Shown: positions 1 through 8,520, numbered from the stretch's first letter. The stretch: 64,000 nt of DNA from Methanoregula sp. PtaB.Bin085 (GCF_002067035.1 NZ_MVQB01000016.1:1-64000), one strand, 5' to 3'. Translations and numbers: made by a program. Notes: generated from the letters alone by a model not told the origin.

Positions 1-181
1 ATTTATCTGTGAAGAGTGACATGATATCCTTGGATACTGAGGCTGCTGATTTTACAGCAATATAGAGACACTACCATTGCAGGTTCATATAACCTGCCAG
101 GATCTTCCACATGAAAAGTACAGACAGCGGAATATAATTCAATCATCGAATGACACCAGGAAAAACCCGGGTAATCCGATA

Positions 182-523
182 TCAGGATTTCCTGAACAGT
201 TCTTCAAGGACTGTTGTCCCGAGGATCCCTTCGGTCTCTTTCCGGTAGGTATCCCGCATCAGTCTGATCATCTTCTTACTGCCTTTTTTTGTCGTTACGA
301 TTCCTTCCCGTTCAGCTTTGATCACGAGATCTTCCTTCTCCATCATAGCAAATGTGCGGAGTACCAGATAGTGCGGAGTTCCGAGGAATTCCGCAAGCCT
401 GCGGATAGTCGGGATTTTTATCCTGACTGAATTATCGGCAGCAAAGGAAATGACGATCGAACGCTCCAGCAACTGGATGCGGACAGCAGCATCAAAAAGG
501 AGATCAACGGAAAGGTCTGCCAT
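182..523 (-). CDS. Small winged-helix-like protein, function unknown
   Basis: A 113-residue protein starting MADLSVDLLF. The start is the ATG preceded by GGTG about nine bases upstream; the frame stays open further upstream but that extension looks non-coding. The middle (TIRRLAEFLGTPHYLVLR) looks like a helix-turn-helix, followed by a basic segment (TTKKGSKKMIRLMRD) that could be a wing. No enzyme motif is visible. A role as a DNA-binding regulator is inference from this fold-like pattern only. It is transcribed in the same direction as the next small gene to its right. Confidence 0.6.
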   Translation of the reverse strand: MADLSVDLLFDAAVRIQLLERSIVISFAADNSVRIKIPTIRRLAEFLGTPHYLVLRTFAMMEKEDLVIKAEREGIVTTKKGSKKMIRLMRDTYRKETEGILGTTVLEELFRKS

Positions 524-623
524 CGCTGATTTCACCGGACCCGTTTCATGCGCACACAGCGTAAAAAAATCCCCTGCGAATCCCGATATCCGGCACCTGC
601 CGGACATTGTCTGCAGAAAAAAA

Positions 624-827
624 TTACTTTTTCTTCTTGTGTTCGTCAGCAACCGGCTTCATGAACACGACTTCTGCTTTTACATCCTTTGCGATCTGTT
701 CGATCTCAAATTTCCGGAAATGGGTTGCCTCAACCTGGATCTCCCCGCCGGTGACGGCAACGATGCGGTACTTGGGGGACTCAACACCCTCGCCGACTTT
801 CTGGCGCTCACGCACATAAATCTTCAT
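624..827 (-). CDS. Conserved-looking small basic-tailed protein
   Basis: A 67-residue protein, MKIYVRERQKVGEG..., ending in EHKKKK. GGAGGT sits seven bases before the chosen ATG, which decides this start over the longer in-frame ATGs. The sequence alternates beta-like stretches (YRIVAVTG, IQVEATHF, AEVVFMKP) and contains no cysteines. I do not recognise the family. Compact size, strong ribosome-binding site and normal codon use support a real gene. It is divergent from the amino-acid-kinase-family gene. Confidence 0.65.
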   Translation of the reverse strand: MKIYVRERQKVGEGVESPKYRIVAVTGGEIQVEATHFRKFEIEQIAKDVKAEVVFMKPVADEHKKKK

Positions 828-913
828 GGTCTTTACCTCCATGCCAATACAAACCCGTGGCGTGTAAATCCTGCACGTCCGGTAATATCGGCTCTGATAT
901 ACCAATTGGTTTA

Positions 914-930
914 CATGGACTTATAACTTT
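914..930 (+). promoter_or_regulatory. Probable TATA box for the MoSto-like kinase gene
   Basis: An A/T-rich stretch (gacttataactttt) lies about 35-40 bases before the ATG at 960, as expected for an archaeal core promoter with a short leader. Inference from position and composition only. Confidence 0.4.
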
Positions 931-959
931 TGATGTTGATAGGCTAACCGGCTGATCAT

Positions 960-1772
960 ATGGCAAAACGGTTAGAACTGGAAAGCGGCCTGCGGGGCGA
1001 GACCCTTGTCAGGAAAGGGATAATGAAAGAGAGGCGGAAACCGTCCCCACAGATCCGGATCGCTCCGGATATCAATATCCTCAAGATCGGGGGCCATGGT
1101 GTCATTGATTACGGGCGGGAGGTGATGCACCCGCTCTGTACGGAGATCGGGGCGTTGTCAAAAAAGCACAAGCTCCTGATCGCCACAGGCGGGGGCGGAC
1201 GGGTCCGCCACATCATGGACATAGGGATAGACCTCGGGATGCCCACCGGTGTGCTTGCCGAACTGGCCGGAAAGATCTCGGAGCAGAACGCGATCATGGT
1301 CTCGATCCTGTTGTCAAAATATGGCGGGACGCGGATCCATACCGGGGACCTTCTGGAACTCCCGATGCTCCTGAAACTGGGAATCCTGCCGGTCACCCAT
1401 GGCACACCGCCGTACGGGCTGTATGAGCACCCGGCCCGGGGTGAGATGATCCCGCCCCACCGCACCGATACCGGTGCGTTTCTCATCGCTGAAGTACTCG
1501 GGGCAAGGAGCTGCATCATCGGCAAGAACGTCGACGGGCTCTATACCGAAGACCCACTGAAGAATCCCGATGCAGAGCTGATCCGGGATATCACAGCAAA
1601 AGAACTGATCCGGATGAACCTGGAGGATATGGTGCTCGAACCGATGGTTGTCGAACTCCTGAAAGACGCTGTCCATATCAGGGAAGTGCGGATCATCAAC
1701 TGCCACAAGCGGGGCACTATCGAAAAAGCGATCAACGGCCGGAATATCGGGACTATCATCCGCGCCGAATAG
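960..1772 (+). CDS. Amino-acid-kinase-fold protein, molybdenum-storage/UMP-kinase-like
   Basis: 270 residues with the amino acid kinase fold: a Gly-rich nucleotide loop (KIGGHGVIDYGR, about residue 42-53), a second Gly-rich segment (ATGGGGRVRH, about 75-84), and a late DGLYTEDP motif near residue 192 typical of the UMP kinase/MoSto branch. The segment around GVLAELAGKISEQNAIMVSILLSKYGG resembles molybdenum storage protein subunits more than true UMP kinases. Mo/W enzymes (fdhAB) are encoded 2.2 kb downstream, so metal-oxyanion storage or handling is plausible but inferred. An alternative is a nucleotide or phosphonate kinase of the same superfamily. Confidence 0.75.
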   Translation: MAKRLELESGLRGETLVRKGIMKERRKPSPQIRIAPDINILKIGGHGVIDYGREVMHPLCTEIGALSKKHKLLIATGGGGRVRHIMDIGIDLGMPTGVLAELAGKISEQNAIMVSILLSKYGGTRIHTGDLLELPMLLKLGILPVTHGTPPYGLYEHPARGEMIPPHRTDTGAFLIAEVLGARSCIIGKNVDGLYTEDPLKNPDAELIRDITAKELIRMNLEDMVLEPMVVELLKDAVHIREVRIINCHKRGTIEKAINGRNIGTIIRAE

Positions 1773-1879
1773 ATGCCCTCTTCTTTTATTCCCGTTCTGT
1801 TTCGGGAAAGAATTTTTCTCTCGCGCCGGTACCTGCAGGCAAATCTTCGACGGAAAAAGGGGAATGTCCCGGATAAAAG

Positions 1880-1898
1880 TAAATATAGTATATTTAAC
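1880..1898 (+). promoter_or_regulatory. TATA-rich promoter of the 138-aa protein gene
   Basis: The run aatatagtatatttaac sits about 55 bases before the ATG at 1947 in an otherwise GC-rich region. It is a likely TATA box. Confidence 0.4.
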
Positions 1899-1946
1899 AC
1901 AGATTTTTTATCATTCAACAAAGTAAGTTAACAGTGGTGTGTATCA

Positions 1947-2363
1947 ATGGGTATCTGCTCGGATATCATGAACGATTTCGTGCTGCAGGAGATCAAGCGC
2001 ATCTGGTCGAGTTACGACGGCTGGACTATCACTCCGAAAAAGAAGGGTTCCGGATACGATACGCTTGTGGTCCTCGAACGGTCGAACAACGGCCACAAGG
2101 AAATCACCAAGGCACTCGTTCTGTTTAAAAAGGAAGTGACGCTCGACATGCTGGACGACCTGACCCGGCCGGAGCCGGTCTTCGACGGCAGCCGCCCGCG
2201 CTATGACTATGCGGTCATCGTACCGGGCAATGCAGATACCTCTGCCCTGCCAAAAGATCTCAAGGTCTTTGTCATGAAGTCCTTTGCCTTTGAGGGCAAG
2301 GAATTGATCTGGCTCAAGAAGCCTGTCCGAAAGGCTGATGAACCGGCAAAGAAAGCTGGATAA
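1947..2363 (+). CDS. Hypothetical protein, 138 aa
   Basis: MGICSDIMNDFVLQEIKRIW... with a basic, Lys-rich C-terminus (RKADEPAKKAG). GGTGTG precedes the ATG at a plausible distance. There are no cysteines beyond residue 4, no membrane segment and no recognisable catalytic motif. An alternating beta pattern (TLVVLERS, ALVLFKKEVTL, YAVIVPG, LKVFVMKSFAF) suggests a compact alpha/beta domain. Function unknown. It is flanked by its own promoter and a T-rich stretch after the stop. Confidence 0.65.
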   Translation: MGICSDIMNDFVLQEIKRIWSSYDGWTITPKKKGSGYDTLVVLERSNNGHKEITKALVLFKKEVTLDMLDDLTRPEPVFDGSRPRYDYAVIVPGNADTSALPKDLKVFVMKSFAFEGKELIWLKKPVRKADEPAKKAG

Positions 2364-2455
2364 TCTTTTCTCTCTCTTTATCCCGGGAGCGCGGGAACCG
2401 GATCCCGGTAAAAAAAGGAGGAAACCCCTCCCGGTGATGGTTTATCGTCCGATGG

Positions 2456-3094
2456 TCAGATCCGTTTGTAGTATCTCATTGATCCGCAGGCACCGCAGCG
2501 GTCGCCTTGGAACAGGTAATCTGGCACGGTCTCCCAGCAGCAGGGGCAGGTAACTGACGTCCATTTCTTCTTCTTTATGACAGGAACCCGGACGTTCTCA
2601 AACGAGAGGATATCCCGGCCGGCCCGGAAGATCTCGTCCCGAAGGCGACCCTTCATGGTGTGCCTGTCATATGCCGGGCTGTTCGCGTACCATAAATCGA
2701 TTGTCGGGAATTTTTTAAGTTTCTGAAGATCCACGTAAACCCGCACCGCATCCGCGGTTTCACTCTCGGTCGGTGTATTCAGGGTAATGGCAAACTTCCC
2801 TATGGGCACGACCCGGAGCCGGTTGTTTCCCGTGGTACAACGGGCAAGTATCTGGAGTGCATCGGGAAGGCACTTGGGCGTTTCGCAGATCGCATAGAGT
2901 TTCCTGTCCATGGAAACCCCGAGAAGCTCCAGTGCAAGGTCCACCATGAATGCCCCGATCAGGACGCCGGGCGCGGGATAGGTATGGAATTCCGACAGCC
3001 GGAGGATCTGCTCCTGGAGATCCGGTTTTATCCCGGCCTTCTTCATACCGGCCTTCAGCGCTTCCGGGGAGCATTCGTGGTGACCTGCTTGCAT
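2456..3094 (-). CDS. FmdE-family protein with C-terminal zinc ribbon
   Basis: 212 residues. The N-terminal domain matches the formylmethanofuran dehydrogenase subunit E family: a His in HTYPAPG near residue 37, then CETPKCLPDALQ and CTTGNNRL (about 70-92). The C-terminus holds a zinc ribbon, CPCC...CGAC. FmdE proteins are known from Mo-formylmethanofuran dehydrogenase operons, but their exact role is not settled. Here the gene stands alone, near formate dehydrogenase rather than with fmd/fwd genes. No strong Shine-Dalgarno is visible; a T/A-rich segment about 30 bases upstream would fit a leaderless transcript. Confidence 0.75.
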   Translation of the reverse strand: MQAGHHECSPEALKAGMKKAGIKPDLQEQILRLSEFHTYPAPGVLIGAFMVDLALELLGVSMDRKLYAICETPKCLPDALQILARCTTGNNRLRVVPIGKFAITLNTPTESETADAVRVYVDLQKLKKFPTIDLWYANSPAYDRHTMKGRLRDEIFRAGRDILSFENVRVPVIKKKKWTSVTCPCCWETVPDYLFQGDRCGACGSMRYYKRI

Positions 3095-3216
3095 GAATAT
3101 GCTTAGGCAGGTAATCTGATAAACATTTTATGAAAAGCAATCACTGGCACTAAACTGCAACGGCCGGACAGCTGCTTGCCTGACCGGGAGGACCGGCCTT
3201 CCACGTCCGCACCTAT

Positions 3217-3774
3217 TCAGTCCGGCAGATGGCTGGCGGAAGGATACCCGAATGCCGCGAGCACGGACCGGGCATCCATACGCCTGCCTTCAGGCAGGGT
3301 TCCGGCAAGGGTGGAGAGCGATACCAGCGAAAGCGGGACCCTGACACCAAACATATCGGCCGCGGGGACCGGGAGGGTGTTGCCCTTCACATAGTTCCGC
3401 ACGCTCCAGCGGTCAACGACAACGCCCATGTCGGCAAGGCAGGAGGAGACGCGGCCGTACGGCATCGTTTCCCCGAGTGTCCGGCAGAGGTCGATGACCG
3501 GGGACCCGATCCGGGTGTCCGGGTAAAACGGCTGGCCGGCATACGTGATCTGCCGGCAGTTCCGGCACCGGAATCGCCTGACAAGGACCGATATCACCCG
3601 TCTCTTTCCCCGGTCCGTGACAATGGCAAACTGTTTTCTCTTCACATCGTACCCGCCCGGTTCCCCGCCGCAGTGCGGGCAGGCTGCTGCCTCATCGAAC
3701 AGGATCCCGTCGCATGCAACAATGGTCATCAGCACGAGATCGGCAAGCATCGGGGGGATCCTGGTTTTTTTCAT
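3217..3774 (-). CDS. Zinc-ribbon/HTH protein resembling a transposase N-terminus
   Basis: 185 residues. Two CxxC knuckles (CPHCGG near residue 32 and CRNC near 71) form a probable zinc ribbon. A helix-turn-helix-like segment follows (YGRVSSCLADMGVVVDRWSVRNYV, about 105-128). This layout resembles the DNA-binding N-terminus of IS-type transposases, but no DDE catalytic core follows, so it is either a domesticated DNA-binding protein or a remnant. GGGAG lies eight bases before the ATG, and a clear TTTATATA box on this strand lies at about 3858-3867. Confidence 0.6.
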   Translation of the reverse strand: MKKTRIPPMLADLVLMTIVACDGILFDEAAACPHCGGEPGGYDVKRKQFAIVTDRGKRRVISVLVRRFRCRNCRQITYAGQPFYPDTRIGSPVIDLCRTLGETMPYGRVSSCLADMGVVVDRWSVRNYVKGNTLPVPAADMFGVRVPLSLVSLSTLAGTLPEGRRMDARSVLAAFGYPSASHLPD

Positions 3775-3855
3775 GGCGTATTCTCCCGGCCCGGACAGCT
3801 TTTTCCGGGAACTGCATCTCCCGTTAAGGAAATCCTGTTAACGTTTCGGCCTCGC

Positions 3856-3870
3856 AGGTATATAAACCCA
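3856..3870 (-). promoter_or_regulatory. TATA box for the zinc-ribbon/HTH gene
   Basis: Read on the minus strand this is gggtttatatacc, a near-consensus archaeal TATA box. It sits about 85 bases upstream of the minus-strand start at 3774. Confidence 0.45.
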
Positions 3871-3887
3871 CTTCTGTTCACCAGATT

Positions 3888-4016
3888 TTTGAAAAGTTTC
3901 ACAACTCTTATATGTGATTTATGCAAACGTAATCTGTATAACAAGATTCACTTAACATTTCGGTTATGGAAACATGTTTTATAACAGGTTTCAGGTGTGA
4001 AGTTGGTGAATAGTGC
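3888..4016 (+). promoter_or_regulatory. fdhAB promoter region
   Basis: About 130 A/T-rich bases precede fdhA. A TTTATAA element at 3977-3984 would place transcription start near 4005, just before the GGTGA ribosome-binding site at about 4005-4009. Further upstream there is a short palindrome TGAAA-AG-TTTCA (3890-3901) and a second TATA-like run (cttatatg, 3907-3914). These could be operator and alternative promoter, since formate dehydrogenase genes of methanogens are regulated. The assignment is positional. Confidence 0.45.
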
Positions 4017-6083
4017 ATGAGTGATGAAGATTTACAGCTGAAGTATACACCTACAACGTGTCCCTACTGCGGGGTTGGCTGCGGCCTGAACCTCGTGTCC
4101 AGGGGTAATACGCTCGTTGGTGTCGAACCGTACAAGCGGTCCCCGATCAACGAGGGCAAGCTCTGCCCTAAGGGTGCGACCTGCTGGGAGACCGTCCAGA
4201 AACCCGGCCGGCTGACCAGGCCCCTGATCAAGAAGAACGGAAAGTTCGAGGAAGCCACGTGGGACGAGGCCCTTGACCTTATCGTCAGCAAGTTCACGGA
4301 GATCTCCAAAAAGGGCGGACCCAGGGCCCTTGGTTTCCAGACATCCTGCCGTACCGTGAATGAAGACTGCTACGCGTTCCAGAAGTGGGCCCGTTGCGGA
4401 TTTTTAACCAACAACGTCGACAACTGCGCCCGCATCTGCCACGGACCTTCCGTTGCAGGGCTCTCGCTCTCGTTCGGTTCCGGTGCAGCAACGAACCCGT
4501 TCGAGGATGTCCTGAACTCGGACCTCATCGTCATGTGGGGCTCCAACGCCGTCGAGGCCCACCCGCTCGTCGGCCGCCGCGTCATGCAGGCCAAGAAGAA
4601 GGGCATTCCGGTCATTGTTGTTGACCCGCGCCGCAGCCCGACAGCACGGCTGGCCGACAAGTGGATCCAGTTCAACCCGTCGACCCACATCGCGCTTGCC
4701 AACAACATGATGTACTACATCATCAAGGAAGGACTCGAGGACAAGGAGTACATCAGGGAGCGGACGAAGGGATTCGACGACCTCAAGAAGGTTGTCGAGA
4801 AGTACGCCGATGCCACGAATATCCACGGTGTCCCGCAGGAGACCGTCCAGGAGTTCGCCCGCCAGTATGCGAATGCAAAGAACGCGGTGATCATCTACTG
4901 CCTCGGTATTACCGAACTGACCACCGGTACCGACAATGTCCGGTCCATGGGCAACCTTGCCCTGCTCACCGGCAACGTCGGCCGCCCCGGCGTTGGCGTC
5001 AACCCGCTCCGCGGCCAGAACAACGTGCAGGGCGCCTGCGACATGGGCGCGTACCCGAACGTCTTCTCCGGTTACCAGGCCGTTGCGGTATCTGAGAACC
5101 GTGCAAAGATGGAGAAACTCTGGTTCCTGAAGGAAGGTTCCCTGCCCGACTGGTACGGTGTCACTTTAACCGAGCAGATCAACCAGGCCGGCGACCCGAT
5201 CAAGGCCATGTACTTCCTCGGCCTGAACCCCACGGTCTCTTACCCCGACTCAAACCACGTCAGGGCGCAGCTTCAGAAGCTTGACTTCTGCGTCATGCAG
5301 GATATCTACTGGAACGAAAGCTGCGAGTTTGCAGACGTTGTCCTGCCCGGCACCTGCTTTGCCGAGAAGGACGGCACGTTCACCAGCGGCGAACGCCGTG
5401 TCAACCGTGTCCGGAAGGCCGTTGACGGTCCCGGTGAGTCGAAGTACGACTGGGAGATCATCGCACTGCTCGCCAAGAAGATGGGACTCAAGGGCTTTGA
5501 CTGGAAGTCCGCGAAGGATGTCTGGGACGACATGCGTGCATGCACCCCCGGCCTGTTCGGTGTAACCTACGAGAAGATCGAGAAGCCCGAGGCCATCCAC
5601 TGGCCCTGCCCGACAATCGAGCACCCGGGAACCCCGATCCTCCACATCGGCAAGTTCTCCGCAGCCGACGGCAAGGGAACCATGTTCGGCCTCGAGTACC
5701 GCCCGCCCGCGGAGGTCGCTGATGCAGAGTACCCGTTCACCCTCATGACCGGTCGTATCATCTTCCACTACCACACCAGGACCCAGACCGACCGGAGCCA
5801 GACGCTGCACAACGATGTGCCCGAGAACTACGTCCAGATGAACACGCAGGACGCAAAGGAGCTCGGTATCAAGCCGTACGAGAAGATCAAGGTGATCAGC
5901 CGCCGTGGCGAATCCATCGCCATTGCACGCGTGACCGATGACCTTGCCCCCAAAGTCATGTACATGCCGATGCACTTCTACAAGGGTGCGAATCAGCTGA
6001 CCAATACCGCCCTCGACCCGCTCTCCAAGATGCCGGAGCTCAAGCACTGTGCTGTCAAGGTAGAGAAGATCACGGAGGCCTGA
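4017..6083 (+). CDS. fdhA: F420-dependent formate dehydrogenase, alpha (Mo/W catalytic) subunit
   Basis: 688 residues, the usual length for methanogen FdhA. It oxidises formate to CO2 at a bis-molybdopterin Mo or W centre and passes electrons through one [4Fe-4S] cluster to FdhB. The N-terminal cluster motif is C15-x2-C18-x3-C22...C50 (TTCPYCGVGCGL, KLCPKG). The metal ligand is a cysteine, C141 in ARICHGPSV, where selenocysteine enzymes have Sec-His. Family landmarks such as MWGSNAVEAHPLVGRR, LTGNVGRPGVGVNPLRGQNN and the C-terminal MTGRIIFHYHTRTQT are intact. It is followed after two bases by fdhB, forming an operon. Confidence 0.97.
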   Translation: MSDEDLQLKYTPTTCPYCGVGCGLNLVSRGNTLVGVEPYKRSPINEGKLCPKGATCWETVQKPGRLTRPLIKKNGKFEEATWDEALDLIVSKFTEISKKGGPRALGFQTSCRTVNEDCYAFQKWARCGFLTNNVDNCARICHGPSVAGLSLSFGSGAATNPFEDVLNSDLIVMWGSNAVEAHPLVGRRVMQAKKKGIPVIVVDPRRSPTARLADKWIQFNPSTHIALANNMMYYIIKEGLEDKEYIRERTKGFDDLKKVVEKYADATNIHGVPQETVQEFARQYANAKNAVIIYCLGITELTTGTDNVRSMGNLALLTGNVGRPGVGVNPLRGQNNVQGACDMGAYPNVFSGYQAVAVSENRAKMEKLWFLKEGSLPDWYGVTLTEQINQAGDPIKAMYFLGLNPTVSYPDSNHVRAQLQKLDFCVMQDIYWNESCEFADVVLPGTCFAEKDGTFTSGERRVNRVRKAVDGPGESKYDWEIIALLAKKMGLKGFDWKSAKDVWDDMRACTPGLFGVTYEKIEKPEAIHWPCPTIEHPGTPILHIGKFSAADGKGTMFGLEYRPPAEVADAEYPFTLMTGRIIFHYHTRTQTDRSQTLHNDVPENYVQMNTQDAKELGIKPYEKIKVISRRGESIAIARVTDDLAPKVMYMPMHFYKGANQLTNTALDPLSKMPELKHCAVKVEKITEA

Positions 6084-6085
6084 CC

Positions 6086-7345
6086 ATGACCAAGAAAGGC
6101 GACATGCTCTACGCGTGGACCAATGATGCGGAGATCCAGAAGAAGGCCGAGCTCGGCGGTGCAGTTACCACCCTCTGGAAATACGCGCTCGAGTCCATGA
6201 CAGTCGATGCGGTGCTCGCGGTCACGAAAGGCGTTGACCTGTACGATGCCGTGCCGGTCATCATCACCGACCCCAAGGACCTGGCAAAGACCGCCGGTTC
6301 GCTCCACTGCGGTACCCTGCTGATGGCAAAGCTCGTCAAGAAATTCCTTGACGGCGCACATGACAAGAAGATCGGCGTGACCGTCAAGGGCTGCGATGCG
6401 ATGGCGTTCTACGAACTTGCCAAGCGTAAGCAGATCAGCCTCGACAACATCGTCATGATCGGCGTCAACTGCGGAGGATCGGTCAGCCCGGTCACTGCCC
6501 GCAAAATGATCAAGGAGAAGTATGAAGTTGACCCCGAGAAGGTTCACAAGGAAGAGATCGACAAAGGCCAGTTCATCATCGAGTACGAGGGAGGCCACAA
6601 AGGCATCTCCGTAGACGAGCTCGAAGAGGCAGGTTTCGGCCGCAGATCGAACTGCCGCCGTTGCAAGATGAAGATTCCCCGGCAGGCAGATCTTGCCTGC
6701 GGGAACTGGGGTGTCATCGGTCCCAGGGCCGGCAAGGCAACCTTTGTCGAGGTCTGTTCCGAGAAGGGTGCAGCGCTCGTTGACGGTGCGGTCAGGATGG
6801 GAATGATGGCAACCGAGCCGGCAAACGCCAAAGGCCTCGAGATCCGCGGGAAGGTCGAGAGTGCAATGTTCAAGCTCGGCGACAAGTGGCGCAGGCACGA
6901 CTTCGAAGCTCTCGGCGAAGGCAAGGAGCGCCTGAAGAAGATCATGAGCGAGACCGCCCGGTGCATCAAGTGCTACCAGTGCATCGATGTCTGCCCGATC
7001 TGCTACTGCGTGGACTGTACAACCAAGAACCCGGCGTATGTCGCGCCCGGCCATCTCCCGGTTCCCTTCATGTTCCACCTGATCCGGTACGCCCACATCG
7101 CGGACTCTTGCGTGAACTGCGGCCAGTGCGAGGAGGTCTGTGCAGCCGAGATCCCCAACGCACTCTTCATGCACGCCCAGCAGGTCGAACTCGAGAAGAT
7201 GTTCGGTCACGTGCCCGGTGTCAACATGGAACTCCCACTCATGGCGTATGTCGAGGAGAAGGAGGAGCGGTTACGCCTCCACAACACCGGCAGTGACATG
7301 ATCTACGAGAACGTGTTCAACCCCTTCAACAGGAAGGAGCACTGA
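6086..7345 (+). CDS. fdhB: F420-dependent formate dehydrogenase, beta (F420-reducing) subunit
   Basis: 419 residues of the FrhB/FdhB coenzyme F420 family. The first about 280 residues form the flavin/F420 domain, including GGAVTTLWKYAL near residue 24, SLHCGTLLM near 72, and cysteines C190/C193/C205 (SNCRRCKMK, DLACGNWG). The C-terminal part carries two ferredoxin-type cluster motifs, CIKCYQCIDVCPICYCVDC (about 293-311) and CVNCGQCEEVC (about 342-352). It takes electrons from FdhA and reduces F420, which feeds methanogenesis. The gene starts two bases after fdhA, so the two are co-transcribed and probably translationally coupled. Confidence 0.97.
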   Translation: MTKKGDMLYAWTNDAEIQKKAELGGAVTTLWKYALESMTVDAVLAVTKGVDLYDAVPVIITDPKDLAKTAGSLHCGTLLMAKLVKKFLDGAHDKKIGVTVKGCDAMAFYELAKRKQISLDNIVMIGVNCGGSVSPVTARKMIKEKYEVDPEKVHKEEIDKGQFIIEYEGGHKGISVDELEEAGFGRRSNCRRCKMKIPRQADLACGNWGVIGPRAGKATFVEVCSEKGAALVDGAVRMGMMATEPANAKGLEIRGKVESAMFKLGDKWRRHDFEALGEGKERLKKIMSETARCIKCYQCIDVCPICYCVDCTTKNPAYVAPGHLPVPFMFHLIRYAHIADSCVNCGQCEEVCAAEIPNALFMHAQQVELEKMFGHVPGVNMELPLMAYVEEKEERLRLHNTGSDMIYENVFNPFNRKEH

Positions 7346-7354
7346 TCTCCTTCG

Positions 7355-7375
7355 TCTCTTTTTTCGTCAGCCTCT
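7355..7375 (+). terminator. T-rich probable terminator after fdhB
   Basis: The pyrimidine-rich run tcgtctcttttttcgtc lies just after the fdhB stop; oligo-T stretches are typical archaeal termination signals. No hairpin is needed or seen. Confidence 0.4.
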
Positions 7376-7491
7376 CGCCTGAAATGTGGCAGGATAGTGC
7401 TGAACTGCCGGAGAAGGCACCTGACGCCCGGTAATGGCGGCAGGTATTACATATTTTACACCGTACATTCCTGTGAATTCAGGAGACTGGC

Positions 7492-8130
7492 ATGAGCAGG
7501 ACGAAAAAGGAATTCGCTGATTTCACAATCCTCATCGAAAAGGCACAGGAACTCGGCGCAGCGGATGCAAAGGTAATCCCTGCAGCCGACATCGTTGTCG
7601 AAGACCGCGTGCCCCTGAAGTGTCGGGCCGGCTGCAAATCATACGGCACAAAGCTGACCTGCCCGCCATATGTCCCAACTCCTGATGAGTTCCGGAAGAT
7701 CCTGTCAGAGTACCGGTACGCCCTGCTCGTGAAGTTCATCTCGCCCGCGGTCGCGGAGCCGGATGTGATCTGCTCAATCTACAAATACTGGCTCGACCCG
7801 GCAGCGCCGGCCGACAAGAAGGAGCAGGCCACGAAGTTCTGGCAGGATCATTTCAACGGCACCGGCACGTTCGCCCCGATGATGCTCGAGCTCGAACGGA
7901 CGGCGTTCAATGCCGGCAACCCGTTCGCGCTCGCGTTCGTCAACGGTTCGTGCCGGCTCTGCGAGACATGCAACGTGAAGGCCGGTATCTGCGTCCATCC
8001 CACGCAGGCCCGGATCCCCGAGCATGCGGTCGGTATCAACATGGTGAAGACCGCGGAGAAGGCGGGGATGCCGATCCGGTTCCCGGTGCAGGGGCACCCG
8101 GAGCTGATGGCGCTCCTGCTGATTGACTGA
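7492..8130 (+). CDS. DUF2284-family metal-binding protein
   Basis: 212 residues rich in conserved cysteines: CRAGCKSYGTKLTCPPYVPTP near residue 44-64 and CRLCETCNVKAGICVHP near 151-167. This pattern is that of the DUF2284 (predicted metal-binding) family, common in anaerobes and probably binding iron-sulfur clusters or zinc. Its biochemical role is unknown. AGGAG lies seven bases before the ATG, and an A/T-rich promoter-like stretch (tattacatattttac) precedes it, so it is not simply read through from fdhB. Confidence 0.85.
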   Translation: MSRTKKEFADFTILIEKAQELGAADAKVIPAADIVVEDRVPLKCRAGCKSYGTKLTCPPYVPTPDEFRKILSEYRYALLVKFISPAVAEPDVICSIYKYWLDPAAPADKKEQATKFWQDHFNGTGTFAPMMLELERTAFNAGNPFALAFVNGSCRLCETCNVKAGICVHPTQARIPEHAVGINMVKTAEKAGMPIRFPVQGHPELMALLLID

Positions 8131-8520
8131 AAATACGTGCTTGAGAATACCTGCGAGGCGTAGAATTGGATAGTGATGGAACCACGGGCGCTCGCGGTCT
8201 GTCGAACCTCGTAATTCCCTTTGGGCATTGTGAGAAGGATTTTCGATGAATATCATAGCATAGATAAACGACGGGGCTGATGCCCCCATACCCCATTACG
8301 ATAGTTGCCGCCGCAACCCGCGGGGGCGCTCCTGCCGGCGGCCTTCAACGAACGTTTCCCGGAACCTGCTCTGTCCCCGCTGTGCCTCGGAGAGGCCCTG
8401 AGGAGAGAGAGCCCTCATAAATATCCAGATTTCATATGATTATCATCATCCAGGAATGAACTCCAGTTCACGTTCGTTTCTACGAGCGTAATAAAAACTT
8501 AAAACGAGAGGTCCGGAACA
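8131..8520. other. 390-bp gene-free interval
   Basis: No credible gene. It contains a degraded copy of the palindromic interspersed repeat (about 8205-8342, listed separately), a GC-rich stretch, and near its right end A/T-rich promoter-like sequence (ataatatccag..., taataaaaacttaaaacg) in front of the decayed methyltransferase gene, whose original GAGAGG ribosome-binding site at about 8505 survives. Confidence 0.5.
8205..8342. repeat. Degraded copy of the palindromic interspersed element
   Basis: Shares gcattgtgagaaggattttc-like sequence and a GC block (ttgccgccgc...gcgggggcgctcctg) with the two better copies near 48.4 and 54.0 kb, in shortened and rearranged form. Homology is judged by eye and is weaker than between the other two copies. 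Confidence 0.4.

Noticed and set aside
1-181. tRNA or small RNA at the left edge
   Set aside because: Checked by eye for cloverleaf arms and conserved tRNA loops; none found.
77-430. Plus-strand open frame of 117 codons at the left edge
   Set aside because: It overlaps the 113-aa minus-strand gene, has no ribosome-binding site and no recognisable domain; composition fits an antisense shadow.
5250-6047. Long antisense frame opposite fdhA
   Set aside because: fdhA is unmistakable on the other strand; the frame arises from its GC-biased codon positions.
5993-7210. 405-codon frame antisense to fdhB
   Set aside because: Same reason: it mirrors the strongly biased third positions of fdhB.
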